Origin: Neisseria sp. MVDL19-042950
Lineage (GTDB): Bacteria > Pseudomonadota > Gammaproteobacteria > Burkholderiales > Neisseriaceae
Assembly: GCF_030504625.1 (NCBI RefSeq)
Contig: NZ_JAUKWH010000003.1
Coordinates: forward strand, 124,001-188,000
Reading direction: 5' to 3'
DNA length: 64,000 bases
The notes below the pieces were generated by a model. That model was not told the DNA's origin. It did no database searches and was given only the letters and a program-made list of their open reading frames with translations. The first letter of the stretch is position 1, and each line of letters begins with the position of its first letter. The position numbers and the translations under genes are program-made. Positions 52,580-62,261 of the stretch are shown piece by piece.

Positions 52580-54682
52580 ATGCCAAATAATACAAATTTA
52601 CGTGTCATTTATGCTTTATTGCTAGCCGCCTTTCCACTTGCCGCACAAGCGGAAGCATCCGATGGCAGTCAGGAAATTTACACCGCCACCCTGCCGACGG
52701 TAAAAGTGGAAGCGCAGGCCGACAGCAATATTCTCAAAGGCTATATCAATTACGACGAAGCAACGGTAACGCGTAACGGCCAATTGGTTAAAGAAACCCC
52801 GCAAAGCATCGACACGCTCAATATCCAAAAAAACAAAAACTACGGCACTAACGATTTAAGCTCGATTCTCGAAGGCAATGCCGGTATTGACGCTGCCTAC
52901 GACATGCGCGGCGAAAGCCTGTTTCTGCGCGGTTTCCAAGCCGATGCCAACGATATTTACCGCGACGGCGTGCGTGAAAGCGGGCAAGTGCGCCGCAGCA
53001 CCGCCAATATCGAACGCGTGGAAATCCTCAAAGGCCCCGCTTCCGTGCTCTACGGGCGCACCAGCGGCGGCGGCATCATAAACTTGGTCAGCAAATACGC
53101 CAATTTCAAACAGAGTCGCACCATAGGCGCATCTTACGGCTCTTATGCCGCACGCAGCCTGAATCTCGACATCAACCAAGTGCTGAGCGACAACGTAGCC
53201 GTGCGCTTGAGCGGCGAAATCGGCAAAACCAACTCGTTCCGCTCCGGCATCGACGGCAAAAACGGCATGATCTCGCCCAGCATCACAGTGAAACTCGACA
53301 ACGGCCTGAAATGGACGGGGCAATACACCTACGACAAAGTAGAACGCACGCCCGACCGCGGCCCGGAAAGAGCCGTTTACGACAAACTCGGCTTATCGTA
53401 CCGCCACGGTTTCGCCCATCCCAACGATTTCGTGAAAGACAAATTACAAATATGGCGTTCCAACCTCGAATATGCCTTCAACCCGAATTGGCACCTGCAA
53501 TGGCAGCTTGCCCACCGCCGCGCCTCGCAGGATTTCGACCATTTCTACGGCGGCTCGCTCGACGAAGCCACAGGCCGTCTGAAACGCAACTACGCATGGC
53601 AGCAAACCGACAACAAAACCTTGTCGAGCAACGCCACCCTCAACGGCGATTTTAAAATCGGCAATTTCGACAACCACCTCACCGTCGGCCTCGATTACAG
53701 CCGCGAAGAGCGTAACCCCACTCTGGCGTTCAAGCGCAACTTCACCACCATCGACCCGCACGACCGCACAAGCTGGCCGCCGTCGGGCCGGCTGCTGCCC
53801 GTCGGCACCCGCAACCGCCACAAAGCCGACTCGCACGGCCTGTTTGCACAAAACATCTTCTCGGTTACGCCCGACATCAAGCTGACGGCGGGCATACGCT
53901 ACGACAAATACCGCTACCGTTCCACCGACATCAAAGACAACTCGCGCGAATACAGCGGCCATTCGTTCAGCCCCAATTTCGGAGCCACATGGAACGTTAC
54001 CCCCGCACACACGCTGTATGCGGGCTTCAACAAAGGCTACGCACCCTACGGCGGCTACGGCGGAGCGGGCATTTCCATTACCACCCTCGGTGCCAACACC
54101 CCGCCCGAATCGTTCAAACAATACGAAACGGGCGTGAAGAGCAGTTGGTTTGAAGACCGCCTCAACACCACATTGGCCGCCTACCAAATCGAACGCAGCA
54201 ACGTTTATTACCAACCCGACCGCAACGACCCGTTTACCTTCAAACAACGCGGCAAAGACCGTTCGCGCGGCATCGAACTGAGCGGCATCGGCCGGATTGC
54301 CCCCAAATGGTATCTGCGCGGCTCGTTCGGCGTGATGCAGGCCAAAACCGTTGAAGACGCACAAAACCCGAAAAACGTCGGCCGCCACCTCAAAAACACC
54401 AGCAACGTTACCGGCAACCTGTTTGTGCGCTACACGCCCACACAAAACTTCTACGGCGAACTCGGCGTTACCGGCACCGGCAAACGCTACTACTATGCCG
54501 ATAAAGGCGGCGATGCCCATATCCCCGGCTTCGCCCGTGTCGACGCGCTGGCAGGCTGGAACCGCAAAAACCTCAACCTCACGCTGGCGGTCAACAACCT
54601 GCTCAACCAAAAATACTGGCGTTCCGATGCCATGCCCGGCGCACCGCGCGGCGTAACGGCACGGCTGAATTACAGCTTTTAA
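52580..54682 (+). CDS. TonB-dependent siderophore receptor
   Basis: 700 residues with a signal peptide ending near AQAEA. Plug domain: TVTRNGQLVKETPQSID, DLSSILEGNAGIDAAYDMRG, VEILKGPASVLYGRTSGGGI. The barrel ends LNYSF with a terminal Phe, required for outer-membrane assembly. A Gly/Tyr-rich loop (KGYAPYGGYGGAG) and RVDALAGWNRKNLNLTLAVN near the end are typical of FhuA/FoxA-like ferric-siderophore receptors. Ligand unknown. Energised by TonB-ExbBD elsewhere. Confidence 0.92.
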   Translation: MPNNTNLRVIYALLLAAFPLAAQAEASDGSQEIYTATLPTVKVEAQADSNILKGYINYDEATVTRNGQLVKETPQSIDTLNIQKNKNYGTNDLSSILEGNAGIDAAYDMRGESLFLRGFQADANDIYRDGVRESGQVRRSTANIERVEILKGPASVLYGRTSGGGIINLVSKYANFKQSRTIGASYGSYAARSLNLDINQVLSDNVAVRLSGEIGKTNSFRSGIDGKNGMISPSITVKLDNGLKWTGQYTYDKVERTPDRGPERAVYDKLGLSYRHGFAHPNDFVKDKLQIWRSNLEYAFNPNWHLQWQLAHRRASQDFDHFYGGSLDEATGRLKRNYAWQQTDNKTLSSNATLNGDFKIGNFDNHLTVGLDYSREERNPTLAFKRNFTTIDPHDRTSWPPSGRLLPVGTRNRHKADSHGLFAQNIFSVTPDIKLTAGIRYDKYRYRSTDIKDNSREYSGHSFSPNFGATWNVTPAHTLYAGFNKGYAPYGGYGGAGISITTLGANTPPESFKQYETGVKSSWFEDRLNTTLAAYQIERSNVYYQPDRNDPFTFKQRGKDRSRGIELSGIGRIAPKWYLRGSFGVMQAKTVEDAQNPKNVGRHLKNTSNVTGNLFVRYTPTQNFYGELGVTGTGKRYYYADKGGDAHIPGFARVDALAGWNRKNLNLTLAVNNLLNQKYWRSDAMPGAPRGVTARLNYSF

Positions 54683-54708
54683 TACAGCCTTGCCGCAAAG
54701 GAATCATC

Positions 54709-54750
54709 AGGCCGTCTGAAAGCGAACTGTGTGCGCTTTCAGACGACCTC
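54709..54750. terminator. DUS pair with variant second arm
   Basis: CAGGCCGTCTGAAAGCG and GCGCTTTCAGACGACCTC; the second arm reads as AGGTCGTCTGAA, which matches the DUS form of the N. mucosa group. Confidence 0.65.
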
Positions 54751-54823
54751 CCCTACTCCCCATCCTCCCCCCGCTCCAAAATCATTTAAAATGGCCGTCT
54801 GAAACCGTTTTCCCCCAGCCGCC

Positions 54824-56863
54824 ATGACACCCGAACACCAAAAGCTGCTCAAAATCACCGACACCGCCGCCAAAAAGCTCGAAAAGCTCAACCTGCACAC
54901 CCCGTGGGACGTTGCCCTGCACCTGCCGCTGCGCTACGAAGACGAAACCCACATCATGCCGATTAAAGACGCACCTATCGGCGTGCCGTGCCAAGTCGAA
55001 GGCGTAGTAACCCTGCAAGAAGTACAGTTCAAACCCCGCAAACAGCTCATCGTGCAGATTCAAGACGACTCCGGCAGCGTGCTGTTTCTGCGCTTCATCC
55101 ACTTCTACCCCAGCCATCAAAAACAAATGGCGCAAGGCAAACGCATCCGCGCCGTAGGCGAAATCAAACACGGCTTTCACGGCGACGAAATGATCCACCC
55201 CAAAATCCGCGATGCCGACAACAGCAGCCTCGCCGAAAGCCTCACCCCCGTTTACCCCACCGTAAACGGCCTCAACCAACCCACCTTGCGCCGCATTGTT
55301 CAGACGGCCTTAGAAGCCCTGCCCCTGCACGACACCCTGCCCGACGAACTCCTAGGCCGTCTGAAACTGCCCCACCTGGCCGAAAGCCTGCGCCTCCTGC
55401 ACGCCCCGCCGCCCGATTACAGCATCCGCCAACTTTCAGACGGCACCCTCCCCGCATGGCAGCGGCTCAAATTCGACGAACTGCTCGCCCAACAGCTCTC
55501 CATGCGGCTCGCGCGGCAAAAACGCATCAGCGGGCAGGCCGCCCCCCTGCACGGCAACGGCTCGCTCACCCAACCCCTGCTCAACGCCCTACCCTTCGCC
55601 CTCACCGCCGCCCAACAGCGCGCCTTAAACGAAATCCGCGCCGACATGCGCCAAACCCACCCCATGCACCGCCTGCTGCAAGGCGACGTAGGCAGCGGCA
55701 AAACCATCGTCGCCGCCCTTGCCGCCCTCACCGCAGTCGAAGCTGGCAGCCAAGTCGCCGTCATGGCACCCACCGAAATCCTCGCCGAACAGCACTACCT
55801 CAAATTCAAACAATGGCTCGAACCGCTCGGCCTCGAAGTCGCATGGCTTTCCGGCAGCCAGCGCAAAAAAGCCAAAGATGCCGCCAAAGCCGCCCTTTCA
55901 GACGGCCTCACCCCCATCGCCGTCGGCACCCACGCCCTCTTTCAAGAAGACGTACAGTTCCACAACCTCGGCCTCGTCATCGTCGACGAACAGCACCGCT
56001 TCGGCGTCGCCCAACGCCTAGCCCTCAAAAACAAAGGCCAAGACGTACACCAGCTCATGATGTCCGCCACCCCCATCCCCCGCACCCTCGCCATGAGCTT
56101 TTTCGCCGACCTCGACGTTTCCGTCATCGACGAACTGCCCCCCGGCCGCACCCCCATCAAAACCCGCCTCGTCAACAGCCAGCGCCGCGCCGAAGTCGAA
56201 GGCTTCGTACTCAACACCTGCCGCAAAGGACGGCAAGTTTACTGGGTCTGCCCCCTCATCGAAGAAAGCGAAACCCTCCAACTGCAAACCGCCACCGAAA
56301 CCCAAGCCGCCCTTCAAGCGGCCCTACCCGAACTCAGCATCGGCCTCGTCCACGGCCGCATGAAAGCCGCCGAAAAAGCCCAAGTGATGGCCGAATTCAG
56401 CGCAGGCCGTCTGAACGTACTCGTTGCCACCACCGTTATCGAAGTCGGCGTAGACGTACCCAACGCCGCCCTCATGGTCATCGAACACGCCGAACGCATG
56501 GGGCTGGCGCAACTGCACCAACTGCGCGGACGCGTAGGCCGCGGCGCCGCCGAAAGCGTGTGCGTACTCCTCTTCGCCGAACCCCTGAGCGAGCTGGCCA
56601 AAGCCCGCCTCAAAGTCATCTACGAACACACCGACGGCTTCGAAATCGCCCGCCAAGACCTCAACATCCGCGGCCCCGGCGAATTTCTCGGCGCACGCCA
56701 AAGCGGCGTACCCATGCTCCGCTTCGCCAACCTCGAAGAAGACCTGCACCTTTTAGAAAAAGCCCGCGAAATCGCCCCCCAACTGATTGAAGAACGCCCC
56801 GACATCGTCGAAGCCCACCTCAACCGCTGGCTGGCGAGCAGGGAGAGTTATTTGGGGGTCTAG
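54824..56863 (+). CDS. recG: ATP-dependent DNA helicase RecG
   Basis: 679 residues: N-terminal OB wedge (about 50-150), helicase motif I GDVGSGKTIVAALAAL, motif II VDEQHRFGVAQR (DEQH), motif III MSATPIPRTLAM, motif VI QLRGRVGRG, and a TRG-type end. Regresses stalled forks and processes Holliday junctions. Very C-rich third positions create long false frames (for example plus frame 54,988-56,790). DUS words code in frame at several sites. Confidence 0.96.
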   Translation: MTPEHQKLLKITDTAAKKLEKLNLHTPWDVALHLPLRYEDETHIMPIKDAPIGVPCQVEGVVTLQEVQFKPRKQLIVQIQDDSGSVLFLRFIHFYPSHQKQMAQGKRIRAVGEIKHGFHGDEMIHPKIRDADNSSLAESLTPVYPTVNGLNQPTLRRIVQTALEALPLHDTLPDELLGRLKLPHLAESLRLLHAPPPDYSIRQLSDGTLPAWQRLKFDELLAQQLSMRLARQKRISGQAAPLHGNGSLTQPLLNALPFALTAAQQRALNEIRADMRQTHPMHRLLQGDVGSGKTIVAALAALTAVEAGSQVAVMAPTEILAEQHYLKFKQWLEPLGLEVAWLSGSQRKKAKDAAKAALSDGLTPIAVGTHALFQEDVQFHNLGLVIVDEQHRFGVAQRLALKNKGQDVHQLMMSATPIPRTLAMSFFADLDVSVIDELPPGRTPIKTRLVNSQRRAEVEGFVLNTCRKGRQVYWVCPLIEESETLQLQTATETQAALQAALPELSIGLVHGRMKAAEKAQVMAEFSAGRLNVLVATTVIEVGVDVPNAALMVIEHAERMGLAQLHQLRGRVGRGAAESVCVLLFAEPLSELAKARLKVIYEHTDGFEIARQDLNIRGPGEFLGARQSGVPMLRFANLEEDLHLLEKAREIAPQLIEERPDIVEAHLNRWLASRESYLGV

Positions 56864-56922
56864 CATTTTCGATTAAGGGATTTTATTTATAATTTAGACA
56901 TGAAACTTTTAAGGGAAGCACA

Positions 56923-58143
56923 ATGATTGATTCGCTGTCAGATAAAGATTTACTTCAACAATTTTCTAGTAAAGGTTTGGAAGCATTGAAAAATAATACT
57001 GCTTCTATTGAAGATAAAGTTACTTCGAGAAAAATAGAAAGTTGTCGCCCCATTTTGGAAACGATAAATAGACGTGATCACTTCGACCAAATATGTCCAT
57101 TTAATACAAAACGTCACAAAACAAATATTCTAAGTCAATTGGAGAATTGGGCGAAAAAACCGCACAATCTAAATTATCTCGATGAGCTGTTTCTCATATC
57201 TATGGCTTTTTCAAGGGAATATTTATTATTCCAAGAACGGCATGCAATCTCTCCCCATTGGGGAATACATGATTATTGGGCAAAATTTAAAGCTGATGTA
57301 GAACAAAAAATATATCCTCTCAAAGAAGATTATTTAAAAGAAACAGCTAAATATATTCGCAATAACATGGATTTTGATATTCTCAATCATTATTTAGGTC
57401 AAAAAGATTATCAGGCTTTTTTAAACTACGAAAAAACAGTAAAAGACGCTGAAGAGAGAATTGGCAAGCTGAAAGAACAACTTAATGATAAAGAAGAACA
57501 ATTTAATGAAAAAATCTTAGAGCGGGAAGAAAAAGTTGATAATCTCAAAGCCAGTTTGGAGAGTTTTCAGACGGCCTTTAATTTTGTCGGCTTATCTCAA
57601 GGCTTCGAGAATTTGTTAAAGAAAAAATCAAGAGCAAAATGGCTAACATTTGTAGGCTTGATTGCATTATTTGTATTGACATTATTACCCCTTAGCTTGG
57701 TTGCGATTCATTTACTGTCAGATATGATTCCGCAATTAATGAAGTACCTTTTGTCTATTCCAACTGAAGCATCCATCCCGAGTGGAGCAAATGCTAAACC
57801 TGAACTAACCAATATCGCCGAAGTAGCTACGTGGTCTTGGCAAAAAATGCTTCCTGTCATCGGCTTGGAGTTTGTTTTAATCTACTTCTTCCGAGTGGTG
57901 CTAACCCATTACCATTCCATACAAACCCAAATCATGCAGCTCGAATTGCGCCAGTCCTTATGCCAATTTATCCAAAACTATGCCGAATACGCGAAAGAAA
58001 TCAAAGCATCGGATAAAGACGCATTGGAAAAATTTGAAAACCTGATTTTCAGCAGCATCCTGTCAAATCCTGATAAAGTACCCGGCACGTTCGACGGTAT
58101 CGACAGCTTGGCATCGCTGCTTAAAGAATTAAAAAGCAAATAA
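56923..58143 (+). CDS. Unknown AT-rich coiled-coil membrane protein
   Basis: 406 residues. Charged N-terminal part, coiled coil about 168-215 (ERIGKLKEQLNDKEEQFNEK), two membrane segments (about 242-268 and 308-328) and a cytoplasmic C-terminal helix domain. Start has AAGGGAAG; a -10-like TATAAT lies about 40 bases upstream. The first 900 bases are far more A/T-rich than recG or dxs, suggesting transfer; the last 300 resemble neighbours. Contains a DUS core near 57,565. No family recognised; a membrane sensor or defence role is speculative. Confidence 0.75.
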   Translation: MIDSLSDKDLLQQFSSKGLEALKNNTASIEDKVTSRKIESCRPILETINRRDHFDQICPFNTKRHKTNILSQLENWAKKPHNLNYLDELFLISMAFSREYLLFQERHAISPHWGIHDYWAKFKADVEQKIYPLKEDYLKETAKYIRNNMDFDILNHYLGQKDYQAFLNYEKTVKDAEERIGKLKEQLNDKEEQFNEKILEREEKVDNLKASLESFQTAFNFVGLSQGFENLLKKKSRAKWLTFVGLIALFVLTLLPLSLVAIHLLSDMIPQLMKYLLSIPTEASIPSGANAKPELTNIAEVATWSWQKMLPVIGLEFVLIYFFRVVLTHYHSIQTQIMQLELRQSLCQFIQNYAEYAKEIKASDKDALEKFENLIFSSILSNPDKVPGTFDGIDSLASLLKELKSK

Positions 58144-58172
58144 TTTTCGAGTTTCTCCGCTTTACATACCGG

Positions 58173-58203
58173 AAAGGCCGTCTGAAACATTTCAGACGGC
58201 CTT
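58173..58203. terminator. DUS inverted-repeat terminator
   Basis: AAAGGCCGTCTGAAACATTT and complement with flanking T/A runs, between convergent genes. Confidence 0.85.
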
Positions 58204-58228
58204 TATCCTTGCTGCAAACAACAGCTAT

Positions 58229-58738
58229 TTATCGAACCGGTGCGCAGTTTTTCATCAAAACATTATCCACGTCCATCACTTCGCTGGTCACTTGCTGTTT
58301 TTCGTGGCGTGTCCAGAAGCCGTTTTCTTCTTTATAGAAATCGGTTTGGAATTGGTTGTCGATGGTCCACGTATATTCGCCGTTGCCGAACGCCGTTAAG
58401 TCGTCATTGCTGCCTTCGCGATTATACGGCAGGGTAAAGGTTTGGCCGTCGGCACGAATCTGCGCCGCCGCTCCGTCCGCATCGCGGTAGTAGCGTGCGT
58501 CTAAGGTTTTGCCGTCGGCGCATTGGTAAGAGAGCCAGCGTGCGTCGTCTGCTTTGGCGGCGAGGTTTCCGCCCAAGCGGTTGTCGGCGGGTTGCGGTGC
58601 GGCGGCCTGATCGGACGGAGCCGCTTCGGAAACAGCGGATGCGGCAGGCGCGGGCGGGACTTCGGCGGTTTTTTGTTCGCCGCAGGCGCTTAATGCGAGC
58701 AAGGCCAGCAAGGGCAGTATTTTTTGAGATACGGTCAT
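58229..58738 (-). CDS. Lipoprotein with MliC-like lysozyme-inhibitor domain
   Basis: 169 residues. Signal peptide with lipobox A-L-S-A-C (Cys19), a Pro/Ala/Gln-rich spacer (about 20-60), then a domain (about 68-165) with [36 protein letters not shown], and [14 protein letters not shown], ending [12 protein letters not shown]. The Cys pair and layout fit MliC/PliC inhibitors of C-type lysozyme and the related Neisseria adhesin-complex protein. Assignment is by pattern; the active-loop Ser/Lys are not certain. Confidence 0.7.
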   Translation of the reverse strand: MTVSQKILPLLALLALSACGEQKTAEVPPAPAASAVSEAAPSDQAAAPQPADNRLGGNLAAKADDARWLSYQCADGKTLDARYYRDADGAAAQIRADGQTFTLPYNREGSNDDLTAFGNGEYTWTIDNQFQTDFYKEENGFWTRHEKQQVTSEVMDVDNVLMKNCAPVR

Positions 58739-58872
58739 GTTTCCTCCAATCTGAACTGGGTGATGTTTCGTTTAGTGTAAAAGAATCCGGCAAAAATTTC
58801 ATGTGCCCGCTCCGGCGGCGGATTTGTGTTTTCAGACGGCCTTTTCGATATGCCGCGGCTCCATTCTCTTGC

Positions 58873-58878
58873 TATAAT
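58873..58878 (+). promoter_or_regulatory. dxs extended -10 promoter
   Basis: TATAAT preceded by TTGC (extended -10). Transcription would begin near 58,885, giving a 36-base leader. Confidence 0.65.
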
Positions 58879-58920
58879 CTGCCGTTAACGCAGCAAACCA
58901 TCGACAGAAAAAGAGCGAAT

Positions 58921-60798
58921 ATGAGCCAAACCCCTTTACTCGACACCATCAGCCTGCCGCAAGACTTGCGCTGTTTGCCTAAAGAACAGTTGCCGCGCGT
59001 AGCGGAAGAATTGCGTATGTTTCTGTTGGAATCGGTCGGTAAAACGGGCGGGCATTTCGCCAGCAACCTCGGCGCGGTCGAGCTAACCGTCGCGCTGCAT
59101 TATGTGTATGACACGCCCAACGACAATTTGGTTTGGGATGTCGGCCATCAAAGTTATCCGCACAAAATCCTCACTGGCCGCAAAAACCGTATGCACACCA
59201 TGCGCCAATACGGCGGTTTGGCGGGCTTTCCCAAGCGCGGCGAGTCGGAATACGACGCATTCGGTGTCGGCCATTCTTCCACTTCTATCGGCGCGGCGCT
59301 CGGCATGGCGGTGGCCGACAAACTGGCGGGCAACGGCAAACGCAGCGTGGCGGTAATCGGCGACGGCGCGATGACGGCAGGTCAGGCGTTTGAAGCCTTA
59401 AACTGTGCGGGCGATATGGATATCGACCTGTTGGTGATTCTCAACGACAACGAAATGTCGATTTCCCCCAATGTCGGCGCGCTGCCCAAATATCTGGCGC
59501 GTAACGTCGTGCGCGATATGCACGGCCTGCTCAGCACCATCAAAGCGCAATCCACCAAAGTGCTCGACAAGCTGCCCGGCGCGCTGGAAATCGCCCAAAA
59601 AGTCGAACACAAAATCAAAACCATCGCCGGCGAAGCGGAGCACGCCAAGCAGTCGCTGTCGTTATTCGAAAACTTCGGCTTCCAATACACCGGCCCCGTC
59701 GACGGCCATGATGTTGAAAATCTGGTCGACGTGCTGAAAGACTTGCGCGCCAAAAAAGGCCCGCAGATTCTGCATGTGATTACCAAAAAAGGCCAAGGCT
59801 ACAAACTCGCCGAAAACGATCCGGTGAAATACCATGCTATCGGCAAAACCAACGCTCCGAGCGAAAAGCCAGCCGTTCCCAAGCCCACCTACACGCAGAT
59901 TTTCGGCAAATGGCTGTGTGATCAGGCCGCCGCCGACCCGCGCTTGGTTGCCATCACGCCCGCCATGCGCGAAGGCAGCGGTTTGGTCGAATACGAACAA
60001 AAATTCCCCGAACGTTATTTCGATGTCGGCATCGCCGAGCAGCACGCTGTTACCTTTGCCGGCGGCTTGGCTTGCGAAGGCGCGAAACCGGTGGTGGCGA
60101 TTTATTCCACTTTCCTGCAACGCGCCTACGACCAACTCGTCCACGACATCGCCCTGCAAAACCTGCCCGTGCTGTTCGCCATCGACCGCGCCGGCATTGT
60201 GGGCGCAGACGGCCCCACCCACGCCGGTTTGTATGATTTGAGCTTTTTGCGCTGTGTTCCGAATATGGTCATCGCCGCGCCGAGCGATGAAAACGAATGC
60301 CGCCTGCTGCTTTCCACCTGCTATCAACTCGATGCGCCGACTGCCGTGCGCTATCCGCGCGGTTCGGGCATCGGTGCAACGGTTTCAGACGGCCTCGATA
60401 CCGTGCCCGTCGGCAAAGGCGTTGTCAGACGCGAAGGCCGCCAAACCGCCGTTTTCGCTTTCGGCAGCATGGTTCAGCCCGCACTGGAAGCGGCCGAAAC
60501 GCTGGACGCAACCGTGGCCGATATGCGCTTCGTCAAACCGCTGGACGAAGAATTGATTTTAAAACTGGCGCAGTCGCACGATTATCTGGTGAGCGTCGAA
60601 GAAAACGCCGAGCAAGGCGGCGCGGGCAGCGCGGTGCTGGAAGTGCTGGCGAAACACAATATCTGCAAACCCGTGCTGGTTTTGGGCGTGGCCGACACCG
60701 TTACCGACCACGGCGACCCGAAAAAACTGCTCGACGACTTGGGCTTGAGCGCAGCGGCGATATTGCGGCGGATACAAAATTGGCTGGCCGAAGTTTGA
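58921..60798 (+). CDS. dxs: 1-deoxy-D-xylulose-5-phosphate synthase
   Basis: 625 residues from the ATG at 58921 ([16 protein letters not shown]); a far longer upstream frame crosses the promoter and is not real. TPP motif [17 protein letters not shown] with [21 protein letters not shown]-type N-terminus; [15 protein letters not shown] (catalytic Glu); [15 protein letters not shown]. First step of the MEP isoprenoid pathway. Contains in-frame DUS at about 60,384. Confidence 0.97.
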   Translation: MSQTPLLDTISLPQDLRCLPKEQLPRVAEELRMFLLESVGKTGGHFASNLGAVELTVALHYVYDTPNDNLVWDVGHQSYPHKILTGRKNRMHTMRQYGGLAGFPKRGESEYDAFGVGHSSTSIGAALGMAVADKLAGNGKRSVAVIGDGAMTAGQAFEALNCAGDMDIDLLVILNDNEMSISPNVGALPKYLARNVVRDMHGLLSTIKAQSTKVLDKLPGALEIAQKVEHKIKTIAGEAEHAKQSLSLFENFGFQYTGPVDGHDVENLVDVLKDLRAKKGPQILHVITKKGQGYKLAENDPVKYHAIGKTNAPSEKPAVPKPTYTQIFGKWLCDQAAADPRLVAITPAMREGSGLVEYEQKFPERYFDVGIAEQHAVTFAGGLACEGAKPVVAIYSTFLQRAYDQLVHDIALQNLPVLFAIDRAGIVGADGPTHAGLYDLSFLRCVPNMVIAAPSDENECRLLLSTCYQLDAPTAVRYPRGSGIGATVSDGLDTVPVGKGVVRREGRQTAVFAFGSMVQPALEAAETLDATVADMRFVKPLDEELILKLAQSHDYLVSVEENAEQGGAGSAVLEVLAKHNICKPVLVLGVADTVTDHGDPKKLLDDLGLSAAAILRRIQNWLAEV

Positions 60799-60906
60799 GC
60801 ATCGCCGCTTCCCATCGTAAACAAACTTACTTTATCAAGGCTCGTTATACTCGGCCTTAGCCCAAGTATGGTACGTGCCATTTTTTTAAGTCGGTTCATT
60901 AGTTAA

Positions 60907-60939
60907 GAGGCCGTCTGAAAAGGTTTTCAGACGGCCTCT
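60907..60939. terminator. DUS hairpin, dxs side
   Basis: GAGGCCGTCTGAAAAGG with TTTTCAGACGGCCTC. Confidence 0.75.
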
Positions 60940-61078
60940 GCCTTTGCAGACGGAAACAAAGTGCTTGCAGAATGCAAACCGTTGGTTCGGCCTTTCTTCC
61001 CAACCCTTTTCCATGCGGGAAAAGAAATGGGGGATGGAACTTTGCGCGGCGATTTATTGGTTCAAGATATGAAACCAA

Positions 61079-61111
61079 GAGGCCGTCTGAAAACCTTTTC
61101 AGACGGCCTCT
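61079..61111. terminator. DUS hairpin, htrB side
   Basis: GAGGCCGTCTGAAAACC with TTTTCAGACGGCCTC, 18 bases past the htrB stop on the minus strand. Confidence 0.75.
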
Positions 61112-61128
61112 CAATCCTAACCGACCCT

Positions 61129-62007
61129 TTACTCTTCCGGCGGCAGCGGCGCACCGGCGGTATGTTTGAAACGGTTATAGGCAAACAGATATTGCTCGGG
61201 AAAACGGCGCACCCAATATTCCACATTTTCGTTAATCACTTGCGCATCATGCACTTTGTCGCCGTTCAACTCTCCCTGCATCGGTTCGATGTGCAGCACA
61301 AACCCTTTCCCGCTTTGCAGCCTCTCTCCGCAGAAAAACAGCGTCCGCACGCCTTTCACTTGCGCAAGTTTCGCCGCCAGCGTCATGGTATAGGCGTAAC
61401 GCCCGAAAAACTTGGCCCATACGCCGTCGCCGCCCTCTTCGGGATCGGGCACATGATCGGGCAGCACAATCGTGGCTTCGCCCGCACGCAGGGCTTTGAT
61501 AATCTGTTTCACGCCTTGGATATTGGTCGGTGCCGTGCGCCCTTTGTCGCGCACGCGGCCTGCCTGCATCACTTGGTCGAACACTTTGATTTTCGGCGGT
61601 TTGTACATGGCGGTAAGCGGAAACGGCAGGCAGTGGCTGAGATAACGGCCGGCCAAATCATAGCTGCCGATGTGCGGCGTAATAAACAGCAAGCCTTCGC
61701 CTTTTTCCAAGGCCGTCTGAACATGCTCCCAGCCGTGCACTTCCCGAAACAGCGCGGCCACTTGTTCAGGCCGTCTGAAAAAGGCTACCGGCAGCTCCAA
61801 GCCGCCCTTGGCCGTTTCCTGCAATACGGTTTTCACCATCGCATCGTCATCCGGCAAACCGGCGGTTTTCAAGTTGGCGCGGATGCGCTCGCGGTCTTCG
61901 TCGAAGAAATAAAACGAGCAGCTTCCCAGCAGCCGCCCGAAAAAATGCAGCCAGCCCAGCGGCAAGACGGCTAAGCTGCGGAATATAAAAGAAACAATCG
62001 CTTGCAT
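61129..62007 (-). CDS. htrB: Lipid A late acyltransferase (HtrB/LpxL family)
   Basis: 292 residues from the ATG at 62007 (MQAIVSFIFRSLAVLP). One N-terminal membrane segment, the catalytic H-x4-D motif in FITPHIGSYDLAGRYL, and DHVPDPEEGGDGVWAKFFGR for substrate binding. Adds a secondary acyl chain to lipid A or lipo-oligosaccharide at the inner membrane. Neisseria carries HtrB- and MsbB-type paralogues; this one lies beside metK. Two DUS cores code in frame. Confidence 0.88.
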   Translation of the reverse strand: MQAIVSFIFRSLAVLPLGWLHFFGRLLGSCSFYFFDEDRERIRANLKTAGLPDDDAMVKTVLQETAKGGLELPVAFFRRPEQVAALFREVHGWEHVQTALEKGEGLLFITPHIGSYDLAGRYLSHCLPFPLTAMYKPPKIKVFDQVMQAGRVRDKGRTAPTNIQGVKQIIKALRAGEATIVLPDHVPDPEEGGDGVWAKFFGRYAYTMTLAAKLAQVKGVRTLFFCGERLQSGKGFVLHIEPMQGELNGDKVHDAQVINENVEYWVRRFPEQYLFAYNRFKHTAGAPLPPEE

Positions 62008-62177
62008 GGAACATTCACTTGTAGAAGAAACGGCATTGTAATGTAAAACCCCAACCACGCCCAAACAGGCCGTCTGAAAACGCCGCCGCATCTCTCAATA
62101 CAACAGCCCCCTCTTTACCGGCCTGCTGCCGCGCTCCTGCCGCCGCAATTTAAGCAGCCCCGCCCTGCCGTTTCTGC

Positions 62178-62183
62178 TATAAT
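62178..62183 (+). promoter_or_regulatory. metK extended -10 promoter
   Basis: TATAAT preceded by TGC (extended -10), giving a 5' leader of about 70 bases. I see no recognisable SAM riboswitch in it. Confidence 0.6.
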
Positions 62184-62261
62184 TTCTGCCGTTTGTTTGA
62201 TTACCATTCGGCTGCCCTCTCCGGTTGGTCGATTTTCTCTTGTCAAGAAAGCCTACCCACA

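Larger units (their letters stand above)
60799..61128. other. Intergenic between dxs and htrB with two DUS hairpins
   Basis: DUS inverted pairs at 60907-60939 and 61079-61111. Between them an inverted repeat CTTTTCC/GGAAAAG (61006-61024). No gene seen; possibly a decayed gene, or two terminators for the convergent genes. Confidence 0.6.

Noticed and set aside
54988-56790. A 600-residue plus-strand frame rich in Arg and Pro
   Set aside because: It is a shadow of recG caused by C-rich third positions; the composition is not protein-like.
58495-58920. A long N-terminal extension of dxs
   Set aside because: It crosses the dxs promoter and lies antisense to the lipoprotein gene; all Dxs motifs start at 58921.
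62184-62261. SAM riboswitch in the metK leader
   Set aside because: No recognisable SAM-binding aptamer motifs or downstream terminator.
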